This document shows, piece by piece, positions 19,701 through 27,073 of a stretch of 64,000 nt of DNA. This stretch comes from Salinisphaera sp. Its GTDB lineage: Bacteria > Pseudomonadota > Gammaproteobacteria > Nevskiales > Salinisphaeraceae. The stretch's first letter is position 1. Every line of letters begins with the position of its first letter. The notes under the pieces were generated by a model that was not told the DNA's origin, searched no databases, and saw only the letters and a program-made list of their open reading frames with translations. Both the position numbers and the translations under genes were made by a program. Where the stretch lies: contig JAQIBT010000110.1 of the NCBI GenBank assembly GCA_027858915.1, forward strand, positions 124,001-188,000, written 5' to 3'.

Positions 19701-20292
19701 CCAGATCCAGGAAATCGGCTTCGATCTGTATCGCCAGATGCTCGAACGCGCGGTCGCTGCCTACAAGCGCGGCGAAGTGCCCGAAGCCGATGCCGCTGAT
19801 CTGATGAGCGCGACCGAAGTCGAGCTGGGTGCCACCTCGCTGCTGCCAGAAGACTATATCCCCGATGTCCACATACGGCTGGTGCTCTACAAGCGCATCA
19901 GCGCAGCTAGGGATTATCCGGCCCTGCGCGCCTTGAAGGTAGAACTGATCGACCGCTTCGGGCTGTTGCCGCCGGCCACCGAAACATTGTTCGCAGCGAC
20001 CGCCATCAAGCTGCAGGCAGCCGAACTCGGCATGGCCAAGATTCAGGCTGGCCCGGACGTCGGGCGCCTGCATTTCGGCAAGTCGAGCCGCATCGACCCG
20101 GCTCGCCTGATCGCCATGGTTCAATCTGATGCCAAACGCTACCGGCTGGAAGGCGATGCCCGGCTAGTGTTCTTCCGTGACATGCCGGACGTGGATACAC
20201 GCGTGGAACGCCTGCATGAGCTGTTGGAATCGCTGGGCGCGCCGCGTCTGGATGAAGCCGAGCAAGCAGTGATCGAGTCGGCAACGGCCTGA
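16780..20292 (+). CDS. mfd: Transcription-repair coupling factor
   Basis: This 1170-aa translocase removes RNA polymerase stalled at lesions and recruits UvrA. The UvrB-homology region is at about 10-350. The RNAP-interacting CarD-like domain follows at about 470-545 (GAPVVHQDNGVGRYKGL). The RecG-like motor has Walker A GDVGFGKTEVA, DEEHRFG and the TATPIPRTLNMSL motif. The C-terminal TRCF domain is at about 1000-1120. The length is normal for Mfd. The start ATG is 68 bp after aguB. Confidence 0.96.
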   Translation: MADQKSKTAVLSPLTPPALTPGAGKHWHNLAGSAAAIALARAAAARDGLTVAVVADEHRAYRLQEELKFFAASDLAVRHFPDWETLPYDVFSPHADIVSERLALMQALPDMARGILIVAADTLLQPLPPVHFIAGRAMVFAVGQTLDFHVLRERLEAAGYAAVSEVRVHGEYAIRGAVMDLFPMGADTPYRLDLFDDEIDTIRVFDPDTQRSTEKIEQIRLLPAREFPLDDDAIKAFRQRYRQRFEGDPGASMIYRDVSRGMPPGGIESYLPLFFDDTASLIDYLPAAACVVELGDVVGALDTAWQAIAARYEQRSVNPERPLLAPAEAFVNPSTLRTAFDNLTGARLQAQSDSHVSDGVVFDVTDVPALAGPDVAATGRALREFFDAFDGRILITGDSAGRREAMRDWLTQLGLAPARSENWADFLQHNKRIAVTAAPLEAGCILAGDQLAIIAENQLTGARPPAKKRRRVVRDPETAIRELTDLAPGAPVVHQDNGVGRYKGLQKLSAGGVDNEFVTIEYAGGDLLYVPVASLHLVHRFTGGDAETAPLHRLGNERWAKARKKAAEKARDTAAELLEIQARRAARQGVAMAPDEDDYARFSAAFPFTETPDQQRAIDEVMADLARPNPMDRVVCGDVGFGKTEVALRSAFVAVSSGYQVCVLVPTTLLAQQHYQSFADRFADFPIRVAALSRLRTGKQRDELLTEMEDGKLDIVIGTHRLLQKDIRFKRLGLLVVDEEHRFGVRHKERIKALRAQVDLLTLTATPIPRTLNMSLSGLRDLSIIATPPESRLAIETFVSRGDGALIQEAVRREMRRGGQIYYLHNKVKDIERKAAELAELVPEARIRIAHGQMHERELESAMLDFYHRRFDILLCTTIVESGIDVPSANTIIIDRADTFGLAQLHQLRGRVGRSHHRAYAYLLTPEASAMTPDAQKRLDALASLADLGAGFALATHDLEIRGAGELLGEGQSGQIQEIGFDLYRQMLERAVAAYKRGEVPEADAADLMSATEVELGATSLLPEDYIPDVHIRLVLYKRISAARDYPALRALKVELIDRFGLLPPATETLFAATAIKLQAAELGMAKIQAGPDVGRLHFGKSSRIDPARLIAMVQSDAKRYRLEGDARLVFFRDMPDVDTRVERLHELLESLGAPRLDEAEQAVIESATA

Positions 20293-20369
20293 AACCAGGC
20301 AACGAGTCAAGTAGAGCCTACATCGCTACTGAAGAGTATCGGCAAGGCGTGTCCCAGCTAAGGCGATCG

Positions 20370-20415
20370 TTGCCGGATACTCGATGAGCATCTATATTGT
20401 TGAAATATTCAACAA
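20370..20415 (+). promoter_or_regulatory. Promoter with overlapping operator for the VapBC-type module
   Basis: TTGCCG (20370-20375) and TATATT (20393-20398) are spaced by 17 bp. A perfect inverted repeat, TTGTTGAA-ATA-TTCAACAA (20397-20415), overlaps the -10 end and the expected transcription start. This is the classical layout for autorepression by a ribbon-helix-helix antitoxin or antitoxin-toxin complex. The antitoxin ATG is 13 bp downstream. Confidence 0.65.
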
Positions 20416-20427
20416 TCGATCAACGAT

Positions 20428-20679
20428 ATGAGCACGGTCAATTTCTCGGTTCCCGAAGAGCTGAAAGAGGCCTTCAATCGGACCTTCGAAGGTCAGAACA
20501 AGAGCGCGGTGATTGCCGGCTTGATGCGCGACGCCATCGAGCAGGCCGAACGCAAGGAGCGCGCGCGCGCCGCGTTTGAACAACTAACGGCGCGCCGCCC
20601 CTTGCGAGGAGTCCACGGCGACGCAACCATTCAGGCAGTGCGAGAGGAATTGCGCGCAGATCCGCCGTACAGTCGCTGA
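20428..20679 (+). CDS. Antitoxin of a VapBC-type module (ribbon-helix-helix)
   Basis: This 83-aa protein starts MSTVNFSVPEELKEAFNRTF, a beta strand plus helix typical of ribbon-helix-helix DNA-binding antitoxins. A helical, charged tail (EQAERKERARAAFEQL) follows and would wrap the toxin. Its stop overlaps the toxin start by one base (TGATG). It probably binds the palindrome at 20397-20415. It lies between mfd and the purine-salvage genes, so the pair may be a late insertion. Confidence 0.8.
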   Translation: MSTVNFSVPEELKEAFNRTFEGQNKSAVIAGLMRDAIEQAERKERARAAFEQLTARRPLRGVHGDATIQAVREELRADPPYSR

Positions 20680-21107
20680 TGCACTGCGTGATTGATGCCA
20701 GCGTCGTCGTCAAGTGGATGCTCGATGATCCAATTCGCGAGTCGCACACCGACAGCGCGCGAGAGCTTGTGAACCACGTCACGGGACGTCATGTCGTGTG
20801 GCAGCCAGTGCATTGGCTGGTAGAAGTTGCCGGCGTGCTCTCAAGACTGGAACCCGCCACCGTACAGACGGATATCACGCTGCTTTCGGAACTGGATTGG
20901 CGAATCGCAGATCGCGTCAACATCATGCAACGCGCAGCACAGCTATCGACCGAGCTGGCGCATCATTACTTCGATACGCTCTACCACGCAGTCGCTCTCG
21001 AAACAGACAGCGTGCTGATCACGGCCGATCAGCGTTATTTAAGCAAGGCACGCCATCTGGGAAATATCACAGAGCTTGCCGATTGGCGCACGGCGCTCGT
21101 CGTTTGA
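20679..21107 (+). CDS. PIN-domain toxin (VapC-like ribonuclease)
   Basis: This 142-aa protein has the PIN nuclease acids: D in VIDASVVVKWML near the N-terminus, E in HWLVEVAG, D in YFDTLYHAVAL and D in LITADQRYLSKA. This is the VapC pattern of an Mg-dependent ribonuclease, usually cleaving tRNA or rRNA. It is coupled to the antitoxin by a one-base overlap. All acidic positions look intact, so the toxin may be active; its target is unknown. Confidence 0.85.
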   Translation: MHCVIDASVVVKWMLDDPIRESHTDSARELVNHVTGRHVVWQPVHWLVEVAGVLSRLEPATVQTDITLLSELDWRIADRVNIMQRAAQLSTELAHHYFDTLYHAVALETDSVLITADQRYLSKARHLGNITELADWRTALVV

Positions 21108-21128
21108 TAGCAGCAGCGAAGCACGCCG

Positions 21129-21884
21129 TCAAAGCGCCGGCACCGCCGTTTCCAGTATCGCCTGCATGTCGCTCATGCCACGGGCCAGGGTGGCTTCGAT
21201 CTCGGCGTGGATCGCGGTGCCGCCGCTGCGCCCGGCGGCCTTGTTGACCACAACGGCACAGCAGGCGTAAGCCATTCCTGCTTCGCATGCCAAGGCGGCT
21301 TCGGGCATGCCGGTCATGCCGACGATATCGCAGCCGTCTCGCTCCATGCGGTCGATCTCGGCGGCTGTCTCCAGCCGTGGCCCCTGGGTAACGCCGTGTA
21401 CGGCACGGCTCGCCGGATCCAGACCGAGGTTCTCGGCGGCGGCTAGTAATACGTTGCGGAGCGTCGGCGCATAGGGATCGGTGAAGTCGATATGATCGAG
21501 CGGCGCGTCCTGGGGATCGTCGTAGAAACTGTGCTCGCGGCCCCAGCTGTAATCGATAATCTGATGCGGCACCACGATCCGGCCGCTGCGCATCGGCTCG
21601 GTGATGCCGCCAACGGCAGCAATGGCAATGACCTGCCGACAACCGGCATCCGCCAGCGCCCGGATATTCGCACGATAGTTGATACGGTGCGGTGCCAGCT
21701 TGTGGCCTGGGCCGTGGCGCATCAAGAAACAGACATCGCGGCCGGCGAGTTCACGGCGAACCAGCGGGCCGGAGGGCGGGCCATAGGGCGTGGATACGCA
21801 CGGCTCTTGATCGCCCTTGGCCACCACTACACCCGCCAGCTCGGCAAGCGCGGTGCCGCCGATGATCCCGATCGGCACACTCAT
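21129..21884 (-). CDS. S-methyl-5'-thioinosine phosphorylase
   Basis: This 251-aa member of the PNP/MTAP family starts MSVPIGIIGGTAL. It has the phosphate-binding RHGPGH and the MTGMPEAALACEAG motif. The base-specificity position is Asn214 (VVVNKAAG) where methylthioadenosine phosphorylases have Asp. This points to a 6-oxopurine substrate, as in the Pseudomonas methylthioinosine phosphorylase. The products would be hypoxanthine and methylthioribose-1-phosphate. The stop of the upstream hpt gene overlaps its start (ATGA), and hpt can reuse the hypoxanthine. Confidence 0.85.
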   Translation of the reverse strand: MSVPIGIIGGTALAELAGVVVAKGDQEPCVSTPYGPPSGPLVRRELAGRDVCFLMRHGPGHKLAPHRINYRANIRALADAGCRQVIAIAAVGGITEPMRSGRIVVPHQIIDYSWGREHSFYDDPQDAPLDHIDFTDPYAPTLRNVLLAAAENLGLDPASRAVHGVTQGPRLETAAEIDRMERDGCDIVGMTGMPEAALACEAGMAYACCAVVVNKAAGRSGGTAIHAEIEATLARGMSDMQAILETAVPAL

Positions 21885-22459
21885 GCGCTTTCCTGATCCC
21901 GGCCGATCGCCCAGACGCCGGGCAGCTGGCGAAAATACCCCTTGTAATCCATGCCCGCGCCAAAGACATAGCGATCGGCGACCTCGCAGCCGACATAGTC
22001 AGCCTGTACGCCGGGCGCCCGACGATCATGATCCTTGCGCAACAGCATGGCCGTGCGCACAGACGCGACGCCCTGGCCTTCGATTGCTGCGATGATCGCC
22101 GCCAGCGTATGGCCTTCATCAATGATGTCGTCGACAATCAATACGTGTCGGTCGGCCAGACGCAGCCCGGGACTGACCTTCCATACCAGTTCGCCGCCGC
22201 TGGTCTCGCCGCGATAGCGAGTCGCGTGCAGATAATCCAGCTCGAAAGGAAAAGTCAGGCGCTTGCCCAGTTCTGCCGTGGCCTGCAAACCGCCGAGCAT
22301 GACGCAGATCACAATCGGATCGAGGTCGGCCATATCCGCCGTCACGGCTGCGGCTATACGGTCATAGGCTGCGTTAATCTGATCTTGATCGATCAAGCAG
22401 TCGGCGCCGGCGTAGATCGCCTTCGCCTCTTCGTATCGCTGTGGGTCGAACCCGCTCAT
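21881..22459 (-). CDS. hpt: Hypoxanthine(-guanine) phosphoribosyltransferase
   Basis: This 192-aa PRTase has the PRPP-binding loop VLIVDDIIDEGHT and an N-terminal flexible loop region around LHATRYRGETSGG. It converts hypoxanthine or guanine to the nucleotide with PRPP. Four-base overlaps on both sides place it between the mechanosensitive channel and methylthioinosine phosphorylase genes. The coupling to the phosphorylase suggests salvage of the purine from methylthioinosine. Confidence 0.88.
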   Translation of the reverse strand: MSGFDPQRYEEAKAIYAGADCLIDQDQINAAYDRIAAAVTADMADLDPIVICVMLGGLQATAELGKRLTFPFELDYLHATRYRGETSGGELVWKVSPGLRLADRHVLIVDDIIDEGHTLAAIIAAIEGQGVASVRTAMLLRKDHDRRAPGVQADYVGCEVADRYVFGAGMDYKGYFRQLPGVWAIGRDQESA

Positions 22460-23706
22460 GATTGTCCTTCTTCGCTGGCGTTGTCGGGGCCGTAGCGTCC
22501 GCGTTGGCTGGCTTTTTCACGCGCTACGGCCTGGGATCGCTCGGATTGTACCTTGCCGGTGTCAATATCTTCCTGCTCGTTTCCGGCATGACGGCCGCCG
22601 GCACACGAAACCTGCAGTTCACCCGGTATGTGAAGCGTCGTGGTCGGATAGGCGATTGCCGCGTCGTGATCGCGCACGATATCCTGAATGCGCTGCAGCA
22701 CGCTCTGATTGATTGCCAGATACTCGGCCCAGTCAGTGGTGTAGGTATAGCAGTACACCATGAGCTTCAGGGATGAATCAGACAGCGAGTCCAGCGACGT
22801 CAGCACCACCTGATCGCTGTCGATCGCGTCGTCGCCGTCCAGCATGTCTCGTATCGCTTCCACAATATCAGGCACAGCGGCTGCGTCGGCATAGCGCAGG
22901 CGGATAGTTTCCATGATCCGACGATGGCTCATCCGCGACGGATTCTCGAGCGCTACGTTGGAGAATACGGCGTTCGGCACGTACAGCGGCCGCATATCGA
23001 AACGTCGTACCGTGGTCGCGCGCCAGCCAATGGCCTCGACCACGCCTTCGATGTCGCGATCCGGAGACCTGATCCAGTCGCCGACCGAGAATGGCCGGTT
23101 CAGATATACCGTCATGCCGCCAAAGATATTGGCCAGCACGTCGCGTGCAGCAAAGCCGACGGCGATGCCGCCGATACCCGAAAATGCCAACAGGCTGGAC
23201 GGCGGCACGCCGAACTCCTGCAGCAGGGCCAGCGCCATCAGGATCAAGACCAAGCCACGCGCGAGCTTGGCGATCGCATCGGCCGTGGTGGGGTCAAGAT
23301 TGTTGTCGGCCTGCGCGGCACGGTCCAAGGCGTTGGATTCAATGCTGCCGATCAGGCGAAAGAAAAACCAGGCCACAATCAGGACGATCGCCAGTCGACG
23401 AATCGTAGCCACATAGACACGCCAGTCTGCGTTCGCGGACGATCCGATATGAATGGCGATCGATAGCCCGGCCGCCCACAGGAGAGCCTGCAGCGGGCCG
23501 TTGAAGCTGCGATAGAGCGCGTCGTCCCACAGATTATCGGTCGCCGAGACCTTGCGATACAGCCATGCAAACAACAGGCGCGTGATCAGATCCAAAGCAC
23601 CGGTCGCCACCAGAATGACCGCCATATCCAGCGCGGTGCCCCACTGGTTATGAAGCGACAGATAGTGATCCATGAACTGCTGATAGGCCGCGACCAGTTC
23701 GTTCAC
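22456..23706 (-). CDS. MscS-family mechanosensitive channel
   Basis: This 416-aa protein starts at a GTG that overlaps the nagZ stop (GTGA). Several N-terminal membrane segments (about 25-48, 70-90, 100-120, 150-170) precede the pore helix LLAFSGIGGIAVGFAARDVL, the MscS TM3 signature rich in G and A. The beta domain (GDWIRSPDRDIEGVVEAIGWRATTV) and an alpha/beta domain follow. The C-terminal 60 residues are charged and probably cytosolic. It would act as an emergency valve under hypo-osmotic shock. The subfamily (YnaI/YbdG-like) is not certain. Confidence 0.87.
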   Translation of the reverse strand: MNELVAAYQQFMDHYLSLHNQWGTALDMAVILVATGALDLITRLLFAWLYRKVSATDNLWDDALYRSFNGPLQALLWAAGLSIAIHIGSSANADWRVYVATIRRLAIVLIVAWFFFRLIGSIESNALDRAAQADNNLDPTTADAIAKLARGLVLILMALALLQEFGVPPSSLLAFSGIGGIAVGFAARDVLANIFGGMTVYLNRPFSVGDWIRSPDRDIEGVVEAIGWRATTVRRFDMRPLYVPNAVFSNVALENPSRMSHRRIMETIRLRYADAAAVPDIVEAIRDMLDGDDAIDSDQVVLTSLDSLSDSSLKLMVYCYTYTTDWAEYLAINQSVLQRIQDIVRDHDAAIAYPTTTLHIPGELQVSCAGGRHAGNEQEDIDTGKVQSERSQAVAREKASQRGRYGPDNASEEGQS

Positions 23707-24764
23707 GAGGCGGCCCTGTCGTGGGCCGCCAATCGTTCGGCCAGTGCGGCTGCGGACTGCCAGCGCGGATCCTGACGCAGGCTTTCGCGATCCAGAGCTC
23801 GCTGGTCGCGATGCCCGATCGCCTGCACCAGACGCGCGCGCCGATCGGCGCCACGGTCCTCGACACCTTCCAGCGCAGCCAGCGCGGCAAGTGCCGCCTG
23901 GCGGTCGTTGCAGACCGGCAGATAGTCGCAGCCTGCTGCCAGTGCCAGCCGGGTTCGACGGGTGTAGTCACCCAGCGCTGCCGCCCCGCCCATGCTCAGA
24001 TCGTCACAGAATACGCAGCCGTGGAACCCGAGCTCGCCGCGCAGGATGTCCTCTATCCAGATCGGCGACAGACTAGCGGGCCGTTCGTCCACGGACGGAT
24101 AGCGCACATGGGCCATCATCACCGACGCTAGACCGTTGGCAATCAACGGCCGGTACACCGCCATATCGGCCGCGATCGCCGGATAGTCACGATCGTCGGT
24201 CGGCAACTCGGCGTGCGAATCGGCCGCCACAAAACCATGCCCAGGGAAATGCTTGGCCGTGGCTGCACTTCCCGCGGCAACCAGCGCCGCAGCAAAGCGG
24301 CCGCCCAGTTCGCTCACCTGATCAACGTCGCTGGCAAACGCCCGACTGCCAATTACCGCCGATGCCCCATAATCCAGATCCAGCACCGGCGCGAGCGGCA
24401 TATCGACGCCGACCGCCGCCAGCTCGCTGGCCATCAGCCAGGCGAGTTCCGCTGCAGCCTGGCGCGCTGCCGGAGCATCTTGTGTATACAGGCGGCCCAG
24501 CGCTCGCATCGACGGAATCGGGGTAAATCCATCGCGGAATCGCTGAACCCGCCCACCTTCATAGTCGGCAACAATCAGCAGCCCGGGGCGCACCTCACGC
24601 ATGGCGGCCGTCAACGCAGAAAGCTGATCCGCATCGTCATAGTTGCGGCTGAACAGAATCGCGCCACCCACGCCCGGATCGGCCAACAGTTCACGGTCCA
24701 GATCGGTGAGCTCGGTCGCGGCCACGTCGACCAACAACGGGCCAGGGCTAGCCGCGGCCGTCAT
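23703..24764 (-). CDS. nagZ: Beta-N-acetylhexosaminidase NagZ
   Basis: This 353-aa family-3 glycosidase removes GlcNAc from anhydromuropeptides in cytoplasmic wall recycling. It shows IVADYEGGRVQRF, KHFPGHGFVAADSH (with the catalytic Asp/His pair) and the nucleophile region VFCDDLSMGGA. The length is typical of proteobacterial NagZ. It overlaps the CYTH/L,D-transpeptidase gene and the MscS gene by 4 bp each, so a peptidoglycan-related operon is likely. Confidence 0.93.
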   Translation of the reverse strand: MTAAASPGPLLVDVAATELTDLDRELLADPGVGGAILFSRNYDDADQLSALTAAMREVRPGLLIVADYEGGRVQRFRDGFTPIPSMRALGRLYTQDAPAARQAAAELAWLMASELAAVGVDMPLAPVLDLDYGASAVIGSRAFASDVDQVSELGGRFAAALVAAGSAATAKHFPGHGFVAADSHAELPTDDRDYPAIAADMAVYRPLIANGLASVMMAHVRYPSVDERPASLSPIWIEDILRGELGFHGCVFCDDLSMGGAAALGDYTRRTRLALAAGCDYLPVCNDRQAALAALAALEGVEDRGADRRARLVQAIGHRDQRALDRESLRQDPRWQSAAALAERLAAHDRAAS

Positions 24765-25738
24765 GACAGCTTGCGCTCGTGAATCGAGACGACGGTGCCG
24801 ATGGGGATGCGATCGAACAGATCGATCACATCGGCGTTGCGCATGCGGATGCAGCCATGGGAAGCCGGCTTGCCCATCGGCACGTTGTCGGGCGCGCCGT
24901 GGATATAGATATAGCGCCGCATGGTATCGACCGCGCCCAGCCGGTTGACGCCCACTTCGTCGCCCGACAGCCAGAGGATGCGGCTGAGAATCCAGTCGCG
25001 GTCAGGATATGTCTCGTCGAGTTCCTCAGACCAGCGTTCACCAGTGGGTCGGCGGCCGACAAACACCGTGCCCGGCGCTGCATCCGTGCCGATCTTTGCC
25101 CGGACATGATGACGGCCGCGCGGCGTCTGGAAGCTGCCTTCGAACTCGCCGCCGCCCTTGGCAGCCGTGGACACCGGATAACGGACTATCTCCTTGCCGT
25201 GACTGTCCCAGACGATCAGCCGTTGCTGGTGCAGGTCGATATCGATTCGAGGCGCCGACGACGCCGACTGCGCCCAGTGGTTGTATGGATGAAAAGCCAG
25301 CGCATGATTGTAGTAACGCGCGTCGTCGGTAACCTCCTCGCCGAGCCACGACGGCCGTTCAAATGCTTCATCCGGCTCATCAAGCTCGATCTCGGCCACG
25401 ATCAACGGCGTGTTCTCTCCCGAGAATTCATCGATCTCCCAAGTATGCCCGGCATGCTCAACCCAGTGGCGTGTCTTTTCGACCGGCACCGTCAGTGACA
25501 GCGTGTCGAGCATCTCGCGCGCATCGGCCAGCGGAATCTCATATTCATATTCAGCACGAGCGCTGCCCACCTGGGCTGCCTTGATATTGATATTGGCGCG
25601 CTGGCCTTCAATCCGGATACGCACCGAGGCCTTGCCGGCACCGTTCAGATAACCCTGGGCAAAGGACTCGCTGGCTTTCACCGCTTGCCGCCAGCCGTCG
25701 TCGGCGAGCAGGAACTTGCGTTCGATCTCCATGCCCAT
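24761..25738 (-). CDS. CYTH (triphosphate tunnel) domain fused to an L,D-transpeptidase domain
   Basis: This 325-aa protein joins two domains in one frame. Residues 1-155 form a CYTH domain: the EIERKF motif, then RIRIEGQRANINIKA, EYEYEIPLADA, TWEIDEFSGEN and EIELDEPDE, close to the small tripolyphosphatase type. Residues about 163-325 form a YkuD L,D-transpeptidase domain. Its motif is ASHGCIRM, with His294 and catalytic Cys296, preceded by YIYIHGAPD. I see no signal peptide or membrane segment, which is odd for a peptidoglycan cross-linking enzyme. It sits between rlmD and nagZ with a 4-bp overlap to nagZ. Confidence 0.85.
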   Translation of the reverse strand: MGMEIERKFLLADDGWRQAVKASESFAQGYLNGAGKASVRIRIEGQRANINIKAAQVGSARAEYEYEIPLADAREMLDTLSLTVPVEKTRHWVEHAGHTWEIDEFSGENTPLIVAEIELDEPDEAFERPSWLGEEVTDDARYYNHALAFHPYNHWAQSASSAPRIDIDLHQQRLIVWDSHGKEIVRYPVSTAAKGGGEFEGSFQTPRGRHHVRAKIGTDAAPGTVFVGRRPTGERWSEELDETYPDRDWILSRILWLSGDEVGVNRLGAVDTMRRYIYIHGAPDNVPMGKPASHGCIRMRNADVIDLFDRIPIGTVVSIHERKLS

Positions 25739-25741
25739 TAG

Positions 25742-27073
25742 CTAGTCTCCCGTTTTGACGAACACGGCCATCGATTCGATATGGGCCGTGTGCGGAAACA
25801 TATCCATGACGCCAGCGGCTTCCAGCCGGTAGCCGTAGCGGTGCACGAGTTCATCGGCATCGCGGGCCAGGGTCGCCGGATGACAAGAGCAATAGACAAT
25901 CCGGCTCGCACCGGTGGCCGCGATCTGCGGCAGTATCTCGAGCGCCCCAGAACGCGGCGGATCGATCAATATCTTATCGGCGCGTGCTGGCAACCACTCT
26001 GGTCGGCGCGACGGCTCGAACAGATTGTCGACGTGTGCTTCGATATTGGCGACGCGATTGAAGCGCGCGTTCTCACGCGCACGCTCTACCAGCCCTGTGT
26101 CGCCCTCGACCGTGATCACCCGCGCCACGTGGCGTGCCAGCGCCACCGAGAAATTACCCAGGCCCGAAAACAGTTCGAGCACGGTATCCGTAGGCGCCAG
26201 CTGCAACTGTGCAATCGCCGAGTCGACCATCGCGGCATTGATGCCGGCGTGAATCTGGACAAAGTCGTTGGGCTGGAAATACAGCCGCGCATCAAACCCC
26301 GGCAGTTCGTAATACAACGCCGGCGCGTCTGGCGACAACGGCGCGATTGTGGATTCGTTGCCGGGCTGCAGATAGATGGAAAAGCCGTGTTCGTCGCCGA
26401 ATGCCTCGAGAATTCGACAATCGGCATCGGTAGGTGCTTCGAGCACGCGAAACACCAGCGCAATAGCGTTATCGCCTGCGGCGACCTCGATCTGTGGCAG
26501 TGCGCCGCGAATCGACAGACCGTCGATCATATGGGCCAGGTCGGTGAGTTTATCGCCGACCCCGGCTACCAGCACTTCGCAGCGCGTGAGCAGCGCGATG
26601 AACGGCGCGCCACGCTCACGAAAACCCACCAGCGTGCCGCCTTTCTTGGCGACATATTTCACCCCCAGGCGTGCCCGTCGGCGATATTGCCAACGCGCTG
26701 CCGACAACGGCGCCAGCACCGTTTCGGGCGCCACGTGACCTACGCGTTCGAGCGCCGACAACAGCTGCCGTTGCTTGAATAACAACTGAGCATCGCCGTC
26801 GACGTGCTGAAGCGCACAGCCGCCACAAAGACCAAAATGCTGACAGCGCGGCGTGACGCGGTCCGCCGCGGCCGAGAACAACGTCTCCAGCGCGGCTTCC
26901 TCGAAATCACGCTTGCTCTTGGTCGGCCGGTAGAGCACCTGCTCGCCGGGCAACGTATCGGCGACGAACACGGCCTTGCCGTCGACGTGGCCTACGCCGC
27001 GTGCATTGCTCGCCAGATCGGTAATATCGACCACACCGCGCGGCGCCGCGCGGCGTTTTTTCTTCCGGCTCAT
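25742..27073 (-). CDS. rlmD: 23S rRNA (uracil-1939-C5)-methyltransferase
   Basis: This 443-aa SAM-dependent enzyme has an N-terminal TRAM domain, a [4Fe-4S] cluster motif (CQHFGLCGGC plus a later Cys in LLTRCEVL), the SAM site LELFSGLGNFSVALAR and the catalytic region YCSCHPATLARD. It makes m5U1939 in 23S rRNA. The N-terminus is basic (MSRKKKRRAAPRG). Its start overlaps the next upstream gene by 4 bp. Confidence 0.93.
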   Translation of the reverse strand: MSRKKKRRAAPRGVVDITDLASNARGVGHVDGKAVFVADTLPGEQVLYRPTKSKRDFEEAALETLFSAAADRVTPRCQHFGLCGGCALQHVDGDAQLLFKQRQLLSALERVGHVAPETVLAPLSAARWQYRRRARLGVKYVAKKGGTLVGFRERGAPFIALLTRCEVLVAGVGDKLTDLAHMIDGLSIRGALPQIEVAAGDNAIALVFRVLEAPTDADCRILEAFGDEHGFSIYLQPGNESTIAPLSPDAPALYYELPGFDARLYFQPNDFVQIHAGINAAMVDSAIAQLQLAPTDTVLELFSGLGNFSVALARHVARVITVEGDTGLVERARENARFNRVANIEAHVDNLFEPSRRPEWLPARADKILIDPPRSGALEILPQIAATGASRIVYCSCHPATLARDADELVHRYGYRLEAAGVMDMFPHTAHIESMAVFVKTGD

